Below the pieces are notes generated by a model. That model ran no database searches and was not told the DNA's origin. It saw only the letters and a program-made list of their open reading frames with translations. Positions 16,461 through 25,430 of a stretch of 64,000 nt of DNA are shown in pieces (the first letter of the stretch is position 1; each line of letters starts with the position of its first letter). The DNA is from Blautia wexlerae (lineage in GTDB: Bacteria; Bacillota; Clostridia; Lachnospirales; Lachnospiraceae): positions 54,376 to 118,375 of the forward strand of contig NZ_JAAIMY010000007.1 of NCBI RefSeq assembly GCF_013300825.1. The letters run 5' to 3'. A program made the translations under genes and the position numbers.

Positions 16461-18437
16461 ATGACAAACAAAAAGCTTATGAAAAAAATAGCACCTGTTG
16501 TAATGAGTGCCGCAGTTGCTATGACCAGCATGCCATATGCAGTTCTGGCATCTGATTTTACAGACAGTGAGGTAATTACAGACAGCACAGATTTCTCTGT
16601 TTCCGAAGAGTTTGCCGCTGAGGATGCGCAGGAAGAATTTACCACCGAAGATGTCCAGGATGCTTTTGCTGCAGAAGCACAGCAGGGCGAAGCTTATGTG
16701 CTTATGAATATTCCATACGATGATTTCTACAAGGCAGAACTGAAAAATAATGATGTAAAAGTTGATGCCTTTACATCTGCAACTCTTAATAAATCAAGAA
16801 CCGCAGGTATGATGAACGGAAATTCCGCTTATCACGTAGACCCCAATGGAACCGATGTAACAGGTGTTACTTTCCCTGTAAAGGTCAGTGATCTTTCCCT
16901 TCTGAAAGACCAGAAGCAGGTCACAGATTCCGACTCTGTAACGATCACAGTGACAAACAGAGGACAGACAAGCAGCAACACCTATACAGGAAAAGATTCC
17001 CTGATTGAAAATGCCTCTTACTCTTATTACATTTTAAGTGAAACACCGTCTTATTACAAAGAACTTACTGTAAATGCAGATGGTAGCTATTCTTTCTCAG
17101 CAATGAAAGGTGCCCAGACAAAGAACGTTACTATTGATGCTACATTAAAAACAGAAACAAATTACGGTGATTATGAGCTTGATCTTAACAATGAGGCTTT
17201 TGCAGCAGTAATTGATACAAATACAGATAAAATCTATGGTGTAACCGTAAATACTACAGACGGAACCAACTATGGCCTGCGTCATCTGGAGAATATCTGG
17301 CGTGGAAGTATGCTTTCCTGGGGAACCGGATATACAACAGAAGTTCACGGATGCCCTGTTTCTTCTGCACATTATAAATCAATCATGGGAAAAACAATTG
17401 ACAGCGTTACTTATTACACAGATAAGGGTATGATCATTTTTGATGTTCCGGATGTAAAGGTGCAGACAACTACAGGAATTAAGGCAACAGTAGCAGATAT
17501 TATGAATACAGACTCATCTGCAGCAGTTACCTTTGACCAGGCTCTGCCTGCAGACTTCAAGGCACAGTATACTGTAGACAAAACAGTGGTTTCCTGCACA
17601 GACGGAAAACTTGCAGTTGGAGCTCTTGCATTGGGAACACATAAGGTTGAAATTGCAGATGCCAGCGGAAAATATGCAGCCATTGTAACTGAATTTACAG
17701 TAAATACAGACAAAATGCCGGCTTCTTATGACAGTAACGAGACAAAACTGGTTGCAGCAAAAGGCATTACAGCAGAAGAGTTCTCTGCATACATTAAGAG
17801 CATCAGCAAAGTAAAAGTTGATGATACAGAATATGCCGCAACAGGAAGAGGAAGCAAGGTCATTGTAAAAGAAGATGGAACTCTTGATCTCACAGATCTT
17901 CAGGTGACAGACACAACTGTTTTCGAAATAACTGCTGTAGGATATAAGAATAATCTTACTTTTACTTACAAAGAAGCAGAAAATACATTTGAATTAAATA
18001 CTTCTTCCAAGACTCTTTATACAAAAGGCAGTACAAAAACTACTCTCAAAGTTACAACAAACCTTACAGATAAAATCACATGGAAATCCAGCAATACAAA
18101 AGTGGCTTCTGTAAACAGCAAAGGTGTTGTAACTGCTAAGGCAAAAGGAACAGCAGTGATCACAGCATCCTGCGGAGAATACAAAGTAACCTGCAAGATA
18201 ACAGTTAAAAATCCATCCCTGAAACTTAGCAAATCTTCAGCAACTGTAAAAGTTGGAAAAACAACAAAAATTTCTGCAAAGGCAACTCCATCAGGAAAGG
18301 TTACTTACAAGTCAAGCAACAGCAAGATTGCAACAGTAAGCTCCAAAGGCGTTGTAAAAGGAAAGAAAAAAGGTACTGCCAAAATCACAGTAACCTGCAA
18401 TGGTGTTAAGAAGGTATTTACAGTAAAAGTAAAATAA
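16461..18437 (+). CDS. Secreted Tp47-like protein with two Big2 Ig-like domains
   Basis: A 658-residue exported protein. It has a signal peptide (cleavage near VLASD), an acidic linker, then a divergent domain related to the Treponema Tp47 lipoprotein (about 78-400; GLRHLENIWRGSMLSWGTG, EVHGCPVSSAHYKSIMGKT). Two bacterial Ig-like (Big2) domains form the C-terminal 150 residues (ITWKSSNTKVASVNSKGVV; VTYKSSNSKIATVSSKGVV). DAFTSAT (102-108) resembles the D-g-x-[ST]-[GS]-A-T signal used by ApbE to attach FMN. Iron-type boxes precede the gene, and FMN-binding, iron-sulfur and apbE genes follow. Role inferred: extracellular redox or iron-related surface protein. Confidence 0.75.
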   Translation: MTNKKLMKKIAPVVMSAAVAMTSMPYAVLASDFTDSEVITDSTDFSVSEEFAAEDAQEEFTTEDVQDAFAAEAQQGEAYVLMNIPYDDFYKAELKNNDVKVDAFTSATLNKSRTAGMMNGNSAYHVDPNGTDVTGVTFPVKVSDLSLLKDQKQVTDSDSVTITVTNRGQTSSNTYTGKDSLIENASYSYYILSETPSYYKELTVNADGSYSFSAMKGAQTKNVTIDATLKTETNYGDYELDLNNEAFAAVIDTNTDKIYGVTVNTTDGTNYGLRHLENIWRGSMLSWGTGYTTEVHGCPVSSAHYKSIMGKTIDSVTYYTDKGMIIFDVPDVKVQTTTGIKATVADIMNTDSSAAVTFDQALPADFKAQYTVDKTVVSCTDGKLAVGALALGTHKVEIADASGKYAAIVTEFTVNTDKMPASYDSNETKLVAAKGITAEEFSAYIKSISKVKVDDTEYAATGRGSKVIVKEDGTLDLTDLQVTDTTVFEITAVGYKNNLTFTYKEAENTFELNTSSKTLYTKGSTKTTLKVTTNLTDKITWKSSNTKVASVNSKGVVTAKAKGTAVITASCGEYKVTCKITVKNPSLKLSKSSATVKVGKTTKISAKATPSGKVTYKSSNSKIATVSSKGVVKGKKKGTAKITVTCNGVKKVFTVKVK

Positions 18438-18467
18438 ACGATAACAGGTAAATAATTCACACAATAA

Positions 18468-18495
18468 ATGACCTCGGATTTTGCTCCGGGGTCAT
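18468..18495 (+). terminator. Terminator after the first Tp47-like gene
   Basis: ATGACCTCGGA pairs with TCCGGGGTCAT around a 6-base loop; only a short T tract follows. Confidence 0.65.
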
Positions 18496-18572
18496 CTTAA
18501 TGAGAAAAAAACAACATTAGAAGAATCTGTTATATATAGATTTTTATATACTAAAATGATACACTTTTAAAG

Positions 18573-18586
18573 TTAGTTATGATTAA
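18573..18586 (+). promoter_or_regulatory. Imperfect DtxR/IdeR-type box before the FMN-binding gene
   Basis: TTAG-TTATGA-TTAA, one mismatch from the palindrome. It overlaps a TATGAT -10-like hexamer (18578-18583). Confidence 0.5.
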
Positions 18587-18650
18587 GTTTTGCTTCATCC
18601 AAAAACAGATATCATATCCGGCAAAAATAAAATGAAGGAGAGGAAACAAC

Positions 18651-19247
18651 GTGAATAATCAAAATTTTTATCTGCGTCTGATCGCACTTTTGCTGATTAT
18701 CATGGCGGTATTTTTCTATAACGGAACAGTAAAAGATAAGGAACAGGCCCAAGATATTGCAGACCTGACTGCAAAAACAGAGAGTCTGGAGAAACAGCAG
18801 GACCAGATCCTTACAGCATTAAAGGAAACTTATGAGGAACAGAAAACAGCAGCAGAAAGTAATGCTTCTTCTGATGTATCTTCGGAAGCTGATAATAAAT
18901 CCGAAAAAGATTCCACAGAGGATAAAGAAAATACAGAGCAGGCAGATTCTGAAGAAGCTGATGATTCTGACAATGTATATAAAAATGGCACTTTCGAAGG
19001 TTCCGGAACCGGATACGGTGGAACGATCACTGTCCAGGTAACTCTGGAAGACGATACCATTACAGCAGTCAGTGTAGTCAGTGCACCGGGAGAGGACAGT
19101 GCCTATCTGTCTCAGGGAGAAAACGTGATCAACAGCATTATCAGCGAGCAGAGCACAGATGTTGACACCATTTCCGGAGCAACTTTCAGTTCTACGGGTA
19201 TCTTAGAAGCAGTAAATGACGCATTATCAAAGGCGGAAAACGCATGA
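18651..19247 (+). CDS. Membrane-anchored FMN-binding domain protein
   Basis: A 198-residue protein: short N-terminal tail, one membrane helix (LIALLLIIMAVFFYNG), an acidic Ser/Glu/Asp linker, and an extracytoplasmic FMN-binding domain (about 108-195; GTFEGSGTGYGGTITVQV ... DTISGATFSSTGI). Thr178 of SGAT is the predicted site of covalent FMN attachment by ApbE. GTG at 18651 follows a GGAGAGG RBS. It overlaps the downstream iron-sulfur membrane protein by ATGA, so the two are made together. It would accept electrons at the outer face of the membrane. Confidence 0.92.
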   Translation: MNNQNFYLRLIALLLIIMAVFFYNGTVKDKEQAQDIADLTAKTESLEKQQDQILTALKETYEEQKTAAESNASSDVSSEADNKSEKDSTEDKENTEQADSEEADDSDNVYKNGTFEGSGTGYGGTITVQVTLEDDTITAVSVVSAPGEDSAYLSQGENVINSIISEQSTDVDTISGATFSSTGILEAVNDALSKAENA

Positions 19248-20014
19248 AAAAGAAACAACGAAAGGTACGGCTGATCCGTGCCGCCATACAGCTTATATTT
19301 TTTATAGCAGCGCCCTCCCTTTTTTCTACGGCATTTGCAGGAATCAAATCCATCTTTCTTGCAATCGGAGGACAGCAGAGTGTAACCTGGAACTCTTTTC
19401 TGGATATCACGGCATTACTGTTGATCATTACCATTCTGTTCGGACGCCATTTCTGCGGTTATGCCTGTGCGTTTGGCTCGTTGGGAGACGCTCTGTATGA
19501 GCTTACCGCGTTTATCCGCACGAAATGCTTTGGAAAAAAGAAAAAACATGGATATCCTGAAGAATGGGTGCACAGATTACAGAAAGTAAAATATGTGATT
19601 CTTGCATTTCTGCTTCTTTCCTGCATAACAGGATTCTATTCCAAATTACAGGGAATGAGTCCATGGGATGTATTCTCCATGCTTACAACAGGCAGACTGC
19701 CGAAATCTACCTACATTGTGGGAACAGTTCTGCTGATCCTGATTATGGTCGGAATGTGTACACAGGAGCGTTTCTTCTGCCAGTTTCTCTGTCCTATGGG
19801 AGCAGTATTTGCAATTATGCCGATTATTCCGGGAGCACTTTTCAAACGAAATCGTTCAAACTGTGTACCAAAGTGCACTCTCTGCAAGAAGAGATGCCCC
19901 GCACACCTGGATATTGACGGCGATACTGCACATTCAGGGGAATGCATCTGCTGTCACGCCTGCACTGCTGTCTGCCCAAGGAGAAATATTCATACAGTTG
20001 TTGATAAAAATTAG
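19244..20014 (+). CDS. NapH/NosR-like membrane 4Fe-4S protein
   Basis: A 256-residue membrane protein with about four to five helices and paired Cys motifs at helix ends: HFCGYACAFGSLGD and FFCQFLCPMGAVF (Cys-x3-Cys-Pro type). The C-terminus carries two ferredoxin-type 4Fe-4S sites, CVPKCTLCKKRCP and CICCHACTAVCP. Homologues (NapH, NosR, RnfB-linked proteins) move electrons through the membrane between quinol or ferredoxin and extracytoplasmic acceptors. Its coupling to the FMN-binding protein suggests it feeds electrons to covalent flavins outside the cell. Its stop codon sits inside an iron-type operator for the next gene. Confidence 0.9.
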   Translation: MKKKQRKVRLIRAAIQLIFFIAAPSLFSTAFAGIKSIFLAIGGQQSVTWNSFLDITALLLIITILFGRHFCGYACAFGSLGDALYELTAFIRTKCFGKKKKHGYPEEWVHRLQKVKYVILAFLLLSCITGFYSKLQGMSPWDVFSMLTTGRLPKSTYIVGTVLLILIMVGMCTQERFFCQFLCPMGAVFAIMPIIPGALFKRNRSNCVPKCTLCKKRCPAHLDIDGDTAHSGECICCHACTAVCPRRNIHTVVDKN

Positions 20015-20063
20015 CAACTGCTAACTTATTGAGAAAATTTGATTAGTAAGAACTAACTATATT
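20011..20063 (+). promoter_or_regulatory. Two DtxR/IdeR-type boxes before apbE
   Basis: TTAG-CAACTG-CTAA (20011-20024, overlapping the preceding stop codon) and TTAG-TAAGAA-CTAA (20043-20056), 32 bases apart. A TATATT -10-like hexamer (20058-20063) follows the second box. Confidence 0.68.
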
Positions 20064-20145
20064 GGTAGACATACACTCCGTACAGTGATATAGTCTATAG
20101 AGTTAGTTGACAACAACAATAAGAGGATAAGGAATCAGAAAATAT

Positions 20146-21180
20146 ATGACAAACAGACGCTCTTTTGTACTGGGACTTTTTATTACAGCCTCTCTTTTAT
20201 GCACATCCCGAACCGTATGGGGAAACTCTGAAATAAACACATACACCAAAACAGACTTTGCTATGGACACCGTAGTATCAGAGACTCTTTACACAACAGG
20301 TGAGGATATCACAGCAGACGTAATCTCTGCATTAAAAGATGTGGAAGAAAACTGGATTTCCTGGACAAAAGAAAGCTCTCAGATATACCAGATCAATCAA
20401 AATGCCGGAAATACAACAACGGTATCTGATGAAACGGCCACCTGTTTAAAACAGGTACTGGATTTGTCGAAAGCTTCTGACGGAGCCATGGATCCTACCA
20501 TGGGAAGAGTGATCCGCCTGTGGGATATTGACGGAGAAGATCCGCATATTCCTTCAGATGATGACTTGAATTCCCTGCTTGAAAATGTAGGATATGACAA
20601 GGTGACTCTGGATGGAAATAAAGTTACCATGCCAAAGGGAGTAACTCTTGATCTGGGGGCTGCAGGTAAGGGAATTGGCTGTGATGCAGCACAGAAAATT
20701 CTTGATGCAGATAAAAATGTATCAGGCATGATCCTGAATCTGGGCGGCAGCAGTGTTATGAGCTATGGAAGCAAACCCGACGGCTCTGCCTGGCAGGTAG
20801 CTGTCACTGATCCGCGGGATACAGAAGGTGATTACCTGGGAGTAGTTACTCTGAATGGTACTGAATTTTTATCTACTTCCGGAGATTACGAAAAATACTT
20901 TATAGAAGATGGTGTTCGATATCATCATATACTGGATCCTGCTACAGGATATCCTGCAAGAAGCGGTCTTACATCTGTGACGGTTGTGTGTGATGACGGC
21001 CTGAACGCAGACGGACTTTCCACTGCATGCTTTGTACTGGGAAAAGAAAAGGCAGAAGAACTTTTGAAGAAATACAATGCAGACGGTCTGTTCGTAGATG
21101 ATTCTGATCATGTCTGGATGACGGAAGGCATGAAAGAAAGAGTTCAATTACTGAAAGATACTTATTCCATCGGTGAATAG
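20146..21180 (+). CDS. apbE: FMN transferase ApbE family
   Basis: A 344-residue exported ApbE. It has an N-terminal signal segment, DPTMGRVIRLWD, DLGAAGKGIGCDAA, LNLGGSSVMSYG, the long STSGDYEKYF region with HHILDPATGYPARSG, and the metal-site region ADGLSTACFVLG. ApbE hydrolyses FAD and attaches FMN to Thr in S-G-A-T-type motifs of exported or membrane proteins. The single-domain (18651) and triple-domain (23301) FMN-binding proteins beside it are obvious substrates, giving four predicted flavin sites. Two iron-type boxes lie upstream. No canonical lipobox is seen. Confidence 0.95.
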   Translation: MTNRRSFVLGLFITASLLCTSRTVWGNSEINTYTKTDFAMDTVVSETLYTTGEDITADVISALKDVEENWISWTKESSQIYQINQNAGNTTTVSDETATCLKQVLDLSKASDGAMDPTMGRVIRLWDIDGEDPHIPSDDDLNSLLENVGYDKVTLDGNKVTMPKGVTLDLGAAGKGIGCDAAQKILDADKNVSGMILNLGGSSVMSYGSKPDGSAWQVAVTDPRDTEGDYLGVVTLNGTEFLSTSGDYEKYFIEDGVRYHHILDPATGYPARSGLTSVTVVCDDGLNADGLSTACFVLGKEKAEELLKKYNADGLFVDDSDHVWMTEGMKERVQLLKDTYSIGE

Positions 21181-21279
21181 GTTTATCTTATATAAAGATC
21201 TCTGAACTGTCAAAAATTTCAGTTTTCCGGGCAGTTTGGAAATATATTTATTAACTCATATTCAGGAGGATTTAAAGGT

Positions 21280-23169
21280 ATGCGCAAGGGAAATTTAATC
21301 AAAATGGCAGCTCCTGCAATTTTAAGTGCAGCAATGATGGTTTCAGGATTACCGGTTATGGCTGCGGATTTTACATCTGATGCTGCTGTGGAGACTGAGG
21401 CACAGACAGATGAGTTTGATGCAGCAGATGACACCGCTGATGCTTTTGCAGGCGATGAGGAAACACCTTTTGTTGACGATCAGGCAGCAGCAGAAGATGA
21501 ATTCGCTGCAACAGCAGAAACAGGCTACAAATATGTCTATGCAGGTCTGACATGGGCACAGTACTGGGCATCTGAGGGAGTTTATAATGCTGCAAACACA
21601 GCTTCCAATGGAACAAAAGACAGCCATGATGAATTTGACAAAGGCGGTTTCGACACAGTAACCAGAGCTACTGTAAACCATGGCCTGCACAGAGGAAGCT
21701 ACCAGTGTGAAGCAATCATGTATGACAAAAACGGCGGTTCTTATGAGATTTCCTACTGGACCTCAGCTAATGATGCAGTTCTTACGGACGGAACAACTGT
21801 AAAACTGAATCAGCCTGAGCGAGGACAGATCACAAAAGCTGACGGAAGCGTTGCAGAATTCGACCATTACAGCGTTGTAGGTCTGAAATATGTGCCTGTC
21901 GCAGTAAAGGCAGAAGATTATGAAGCCTTCAAATCCCAGTTCAAGGTTGTGGAAGACGGAAGCACAGTTGCCGGAGGATTTGGAGAAAACAATTTGCAGT
22001 CCTATAGTGCAGTTGCTGATGTTACCGCTGAAACAAACGGCTTAAAAGAAGCTGTAAAAGGTTCCGATGGAACATTCACATTCAAGGCCAGAACAAACGG
22101 TACAGGTTCCGGACTTAAAGACCAGGCACTCCAGACAGCATCCAATGTTACCGCAACAGTAAAAGAAGCAAGTGGAAGTTACGGCGAATTCTTAAGAGTA
22201 GATATTACAGGTGACGGATATGGTGCTCTTGGTGCTAAAATGTATGCTGTAAAATGGGATTACTACGGAAATGGTAATAAAGTTCTGGCATCTTACGGAA
22301 CAAAATTTGCAGCAGATAACTGGATGCACAAGGCAATGGGAATCCAGCTTGGTCTGACAGATTCCTACCGCTGCCAGCTTCCAAAAGGAACAGATGGAAC
22401 CGGCAAATGGAAAATCACCGTATATGCAATGGGATATGCAGATACTGTATTTGAAGTTAATGCAACAGATGCAAACATCGTAAAACCGGAAGCAGGAGAA
22501 GCAGATACAACAGCATTAAAAGCAGCAGTAGAAAAAGCAGAAGCCTTAAAAGAAGCAGATTACACAGCAGATTCCTGGAAGGCAATGCAGTTAGAGCTTC
22601 AGGAAGCAAAGGATCTTCTTGCAAAAGAAAAGCCAACTCAGGCAGAGGTTGATGAAGCTACAACTCATCTGAACGCAGCAGTAGAGGCTCTTGTTAAAGC
22701 AGATACGAAGGTAACAGTAACTCTCAACAAGAAAACAGCCACTGTTTACAAAGGAAAAACAACTACACTGAAGGCAACTGTAACAGGAGCAGATGCACCA
22801 AAAGTTACATTTACTTCCAGCAACCCAAAAGTTGCAGCCGTAAACAAAACAACCGGTAAAGTTACTGCAAAAGCAAAAGGTAGTGCAGTCATCACAGCTA
22901 AATGCGGAGATGTAAAGGCAACCTGCAAAGTAACAGTTAAAAATCCAACTCTTACACTGAACAAAACATCTGCATCTGTAAAAGTCGGCAAAACAACTAA
23001 GATCACAGCAAAAGCAGCTCCGTCAGGAAAAGTTACATACAAATCCGGCAACAAGAAAATTGCTACAGTATCATCCAATGGTACAATTAAAGGTATTAAA
23101 AAAGGTACTGCCAAGATCACAGTAACATGCAATGGCGTAACCAAAACAGTTAAAGTAACTGTAAAATAA
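21280..23169 (+). CDS. Secreted Tp47 homologue with FIVAR and two Big2 domains
   Basis: A 629-residue exported protein: signal peptide, acidic linker, a clear Tp47-like region (about 82-405), a FIVAR-like helical module (about 408-475; TTHLNAAVEALV) and two Big2 Ig-like domains to the end. Tp47 signatures as I recall them are FDTVTRATVNHGLHRGSYQ, GLKYVPVAVKAEDYEAFK, VKWDYYGNGN and LASYGTKFAADNWM. Treponema Tp47 is an abundant lipoprotein reported to bind penicillin. DTVTRAT (125-131) resembles an ApbE flavinylation motif. It sits between apbE and the triple FMN-binding protein, so an extracellular redox or metal role is more plausible here than cell-wall enzymology (inference). Confidence 0.82.
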   Translation: MRKGNLIKMAAPAILSAAMMVSGLPVMAADFTSDAAVETEAQTDEFDAADDTADAFAGDEETPFVDDQAAAEDEFAATAETGYKYVYAGLTWAQYWASEGVYNAANTASNGTKDSHDEFDKGGFDTVTRATVNHGLHRGSYQCEAIMYDKNGGSYEISYWTSANDAVLTDGTTVKLNQPERGQITKADGSVAEFDHYSVVGLKYVPVAVKAEDYEAFKSQFKVVEDGSTVAGGFGENNLQSYSAVADVTAETNGLKEAVKGSDGTFTFKARTNGTGSGLKDQALQTASNVTATVKEASGSYGEFLRVDITGDGYGALGAKMYAVKWDYYGNGNKVLASYGTKFAADNWMHKAMGIQLGLTDSYRCQLPKGTDGTGKWKITVYAMGYADTVFEVNATDANIVKPEAGEADTTALKAAVEKAEALKEADYTADSWKAMQLELQEAKDLLAKEKPTQAEVDEATTHLNAAVEALVKADTKVTVTLNKKTATVYKGKTTTLKATVTGADAPKVTFTSSNPKVAAVNKTTGKVTAKAKGSAVITAKCGDVKATCKVTVKNPTLTLNKTSASVKVGKTTKITAKAAPSGKVTYKSGNKKIATVSSNGTIKGIKKGTAKITVTCNGVTKTVKVTVK

Positions 23170-23179
23170 TCTGAGCTGA

Positions 23180-23223
23180 GAAAAGAAATCCTGTATCCCA
23201 CAGAAAGGGCAGGATTTCTTTTC
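23180..23223 (+). terminator. Terminator after the second Tp47-like gene
   Basis: GAAAAGAAATCCTG and CAGGATTTCTTTTC pair perfectly around 16 bases. Confidence 0.8.
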
Positions 23224-23300
23224 AACTGTAAAACTTTATACAGTTATTACAGTAATCACCTGAATATAATTTCCTGAAACTACTGAAGAAGGAGAAATTT

Positions 23301-24803
23301 ATGGACAAAAATAATGAGCAGAAAAATAATAAGACTCCGGAAATGAAACCCAAACAGGACAGTTTCCGTCCATGGTTAAAGCTTATTCCTGCGGCAGCAG
23401 TTTTTGCAGCAGTCTGTGTAACCTGTTATCAGGCAGATAAAAGTCCTGTGGAGACTACATCGGTTTCCGATAATAATGTTATGTCTACTGACGAGATTAA
23501 AGAATTGATTTCACAAGGAACTGCAGGTAAGGATTTTGATTCAGAAGACTCTTCTGAAACCAATGGAACCTCAATTTCAAAAACATCAAAAAAGACAAAA
23601 AAAACAAGTAAGATTAAAACAGGAACAAAGAAAAATTCATCTACAGGTGCCACTGCAAATGGAGGTACAGCAGGGGGTGGTGCAGGAAGCACAGTCACAC
23701 CAACTACAGAAGTTCCTGCCGGTGGATATGCAGACGGTACCTATACAGGCTCAGGAACTGGTTTCGGAGGAACGATCACTGTTCAGGTAACTGTCACTGA
23801 CCATAAAATTGCAGCTATCAATATTGTAGATGCATCAAATGAAACAGCCTCCTATTTTGCAAATGCACAGGGTGTGATCAGCAAAATTCTTGCAAGCCAG
23901 TCTCCGAACGTAGATGCAGTCAGTGGTGCCACTTATTCTTCAAACGGAATTATTACTGCGGTTCAGAATGCATTGTCACAGGCAATTCCATCAGGAAATC
24001 AGGCAGTTGTTACGCCAACTCCCACTCCATCACCGAAACCTACAAAGAAACCTTCTCCAACACCGAAGCCGGGAGACGAACAGATTTACAAAGACGGAAC
24101 CTATACGGGAACTGGAAAAGGATACAGTGGAACAATTACGTTGACAGCTAAGATTAAAAAAGGTGTGATCAAGTCTCTGGAAGCAGAGCATACAGATACG
24201 CCTATGTTCTTTAAGAAAGCATGGGATATCCTGGAAAATGAGATCATTCAGAATCAGTCTGTCGATGGCATTGATACTGTCAGTGGTGCAACCTACTCTT
24301 CAAAGGGTATCATAAACGCAATGAAAGATATTCTGAAACAGGCAGAAAAAGACACCACAAAAGTGACACCAACTCCAACACCAGAAGTAACAGTTACGCC
24401 AACTCCTGAGGCAACCCCAACCCCGACACCGGAAGAAACTCCGACTCCAGAAGTTACTCCAACGCCAGAAGAAACACCGGCTCCGACACCAACACCGGAA
24501 GAGACTCCGGAGCCTACGCCGGAACCTACAGGACCATATATTGACGGAACTTATACAGGCTCAAGCTACGGATACAGTGGAAGAGTAAATGTAACCGTAA
24601 CGATTCAGGGCGGTCAGATTGCATCTATTGAACAGAGTAACAGTGATTCACCTGAGTACTTTGATTATGCATGGGAAACTATTTATCCTCAGATTATGGG
24701 AAATCAGTCAGCAGACGGAATTGATGCTGCAAGCGGTGCCACTTATTCCTCAGAAGGAATCCTTGGAGCAATTCAGAAAGCTCTTGCCCAGGCATTGGCA
24801 TAA
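23301..24803 (+). CDS. Triple FMN-binding domain surface protein
   Basis: A 500-residue protein with an N-terminal membrane anchor (WLKLIPAAAVFAAVCVTC), a Lys/Thr/Gly linker, and three FMN-binding domains (about 141-228, 261-347, 411-498) joined by Thr-Pro-rich linkers, the longer made of TPTPE-type repeats. Each domain has its own S-G-A-T-Y-S-S motif; Thr211, Thr331 and Thr481 are the predicted FMN sites. The Pro/Thr linkers would let a chain of flavins reach across the cell wall. With ApbE and the membrane iron-sulfur protein it forms a plausible electron wire to extracellular acceptors. The start is ATG 23301 with AAGGAGAAA. Confidence 0.93.
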   Translation: MDKNNEQKNNKTPEMKPKQDSFRPWLKLIPAAAVFAAVCVTCYQADKSPVETTSVSDNNVMSTDEIKELISQGTAGKDFDSEDSSETNGTSISKTSKKTKKTSKIKTGTKKNSSTGATANGGTAGGGAGSTVTPTTEVPAGGYADGTYTGSGTGFGGTITVQVTVTDHKIAAINIVDASNETASYFANAQGVISKILASQSPNVDAVSGATYSSNGIITAVQNALSQAIPSGNQAVVTPTPTPSPKPTKKPSPTPKPGDEQIYKDGTYTGTGKGYSGTITLTAKIKKGVIKSLEAEHTDTPMFFKKAWDILENEIIQNQSVDGIDTVSGATYSSKGIINAMKDILKQAEKDTTKVTPTPTPEVTVTPTPEATPTPTPEETPTPEVTPTPEETPAPTPTPEETPEPTPEPTGPYIDGTYTGSSYGYSGRVNVTVTIQGGQIASIEQSNSDSPEYFDYAWETIYPQIMGNQSADGIDAASGATYSSEGILGAIQKALAQALA

Positions 24804-24875
24804 AATTATTGTAAGAGAAAAAATCATATGCTCTGGCTATTTCTAACTTATAACGTAAAAATGGAGGACAACAAT

Positions 24876-25136
24876 ATGATTAAAACAACTGTAAAAGTAG
24901 ACGGTATGATGTGCGGAATGTGCGAATCTCACGTAAACGATGCGGTGAGAAAAGTCTTTCAGGTAGATAAAGTTACTTCTTCCCACAGCAAAGGGGAAAC
25001 TGTGATCATTTCAGAGAAACCTGTAGACGAAGCAAAGCTAAAAACAGCCATCAGCGCAACAGGATATGAAGTAAAAGGTATCAGTTCACAACCTTATGAA
25101 AAAAAGAAAGGTTTGTTTTCATTTTTTCATAAATAA
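24876..25136 (+). CDS. HMA-domain metal-binding protein
   Basis: An 86-residue heavy-metal-associated domain with GMMCGMCESHVNDAV (Cys-x-x-Cys preceded by Met, as in copper-type HMA domains) and a basic/aromatic tail KKKGLFSFFHK. The start ATG 24876 is preceded by TGGAGG; an in-frame ATG at 24861 is possible. It follows the triple FMN-binding gene by 72 bases on the same strand and may be cotranscribed. Cargo is unknown. Confidence 0.85.
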   Translation: MIKTTVKVDGMMCGMCESHVNDAVRKVFQVDKVTSSHSKGETVIISEKPVDEAKLKTAISATGYEVKGISSQPYEKKKGLFSFFHK

Positions 25137-25181
25137 TGAACATGTTCAGTAAATATCATTAAATCATAAACCTATTAAAAA

Positions 25182-25228
25182 ACCAGGCAGAAACTTTGCA
25201 GATTATACTGCAGTTTTTGTCTGGCTTT
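25182..25228 (+). terminator. Terminator closing the electron-transfer locus
   Basis: CCAGGCAGAAAC.TTGCAG and CTGCAG.TTTTTGTCTGG form a long stem. The remaining gap to 25431 contains GTTAAG (25343-25348) and CTTAAC (25371-25376) as an inverted pair but no clear promoter. Confidence 0.75.
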
Positions 25229-25430
25229 CTCTGTGCCAACAAGTTGATTTCTCGACAAATCTCGAATAATGGCGTTAAAAAGTCTGAAAAATTCCAAAAA
25301 ATCAGTTGCTTAATTTGTACAAAACATGGTAGACTATTTGTAGTTAAGAAGTGACAGAAATTTACAATTACTTAACCGAATCAGGTGAGACAAATGACTC
25401 TATCTGCCTGATTAATCAGGAGATGAAAGA

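Noticed and set aside
20090..20120. Third iron-type box before apbE (TTAGTTGACAACAA)
   Set aside because: The right arm does not match CTAA, so only a half-site is present.
23600..24500. CRISPR-like repeats in the triple FMN-binding gene
   Set aside because: The repeated ACTCCAACACCAGAA-type DNA encodes Thr-Pro-Glu linkers inside a continuous reading frame; there are no spacers.
20100..25140. FMN riboswitch controlling the flavin genes
   Set aside because: No RFN-element conserved sequences were seen in the intergenic regions; iron-type boxes explain regulation better.
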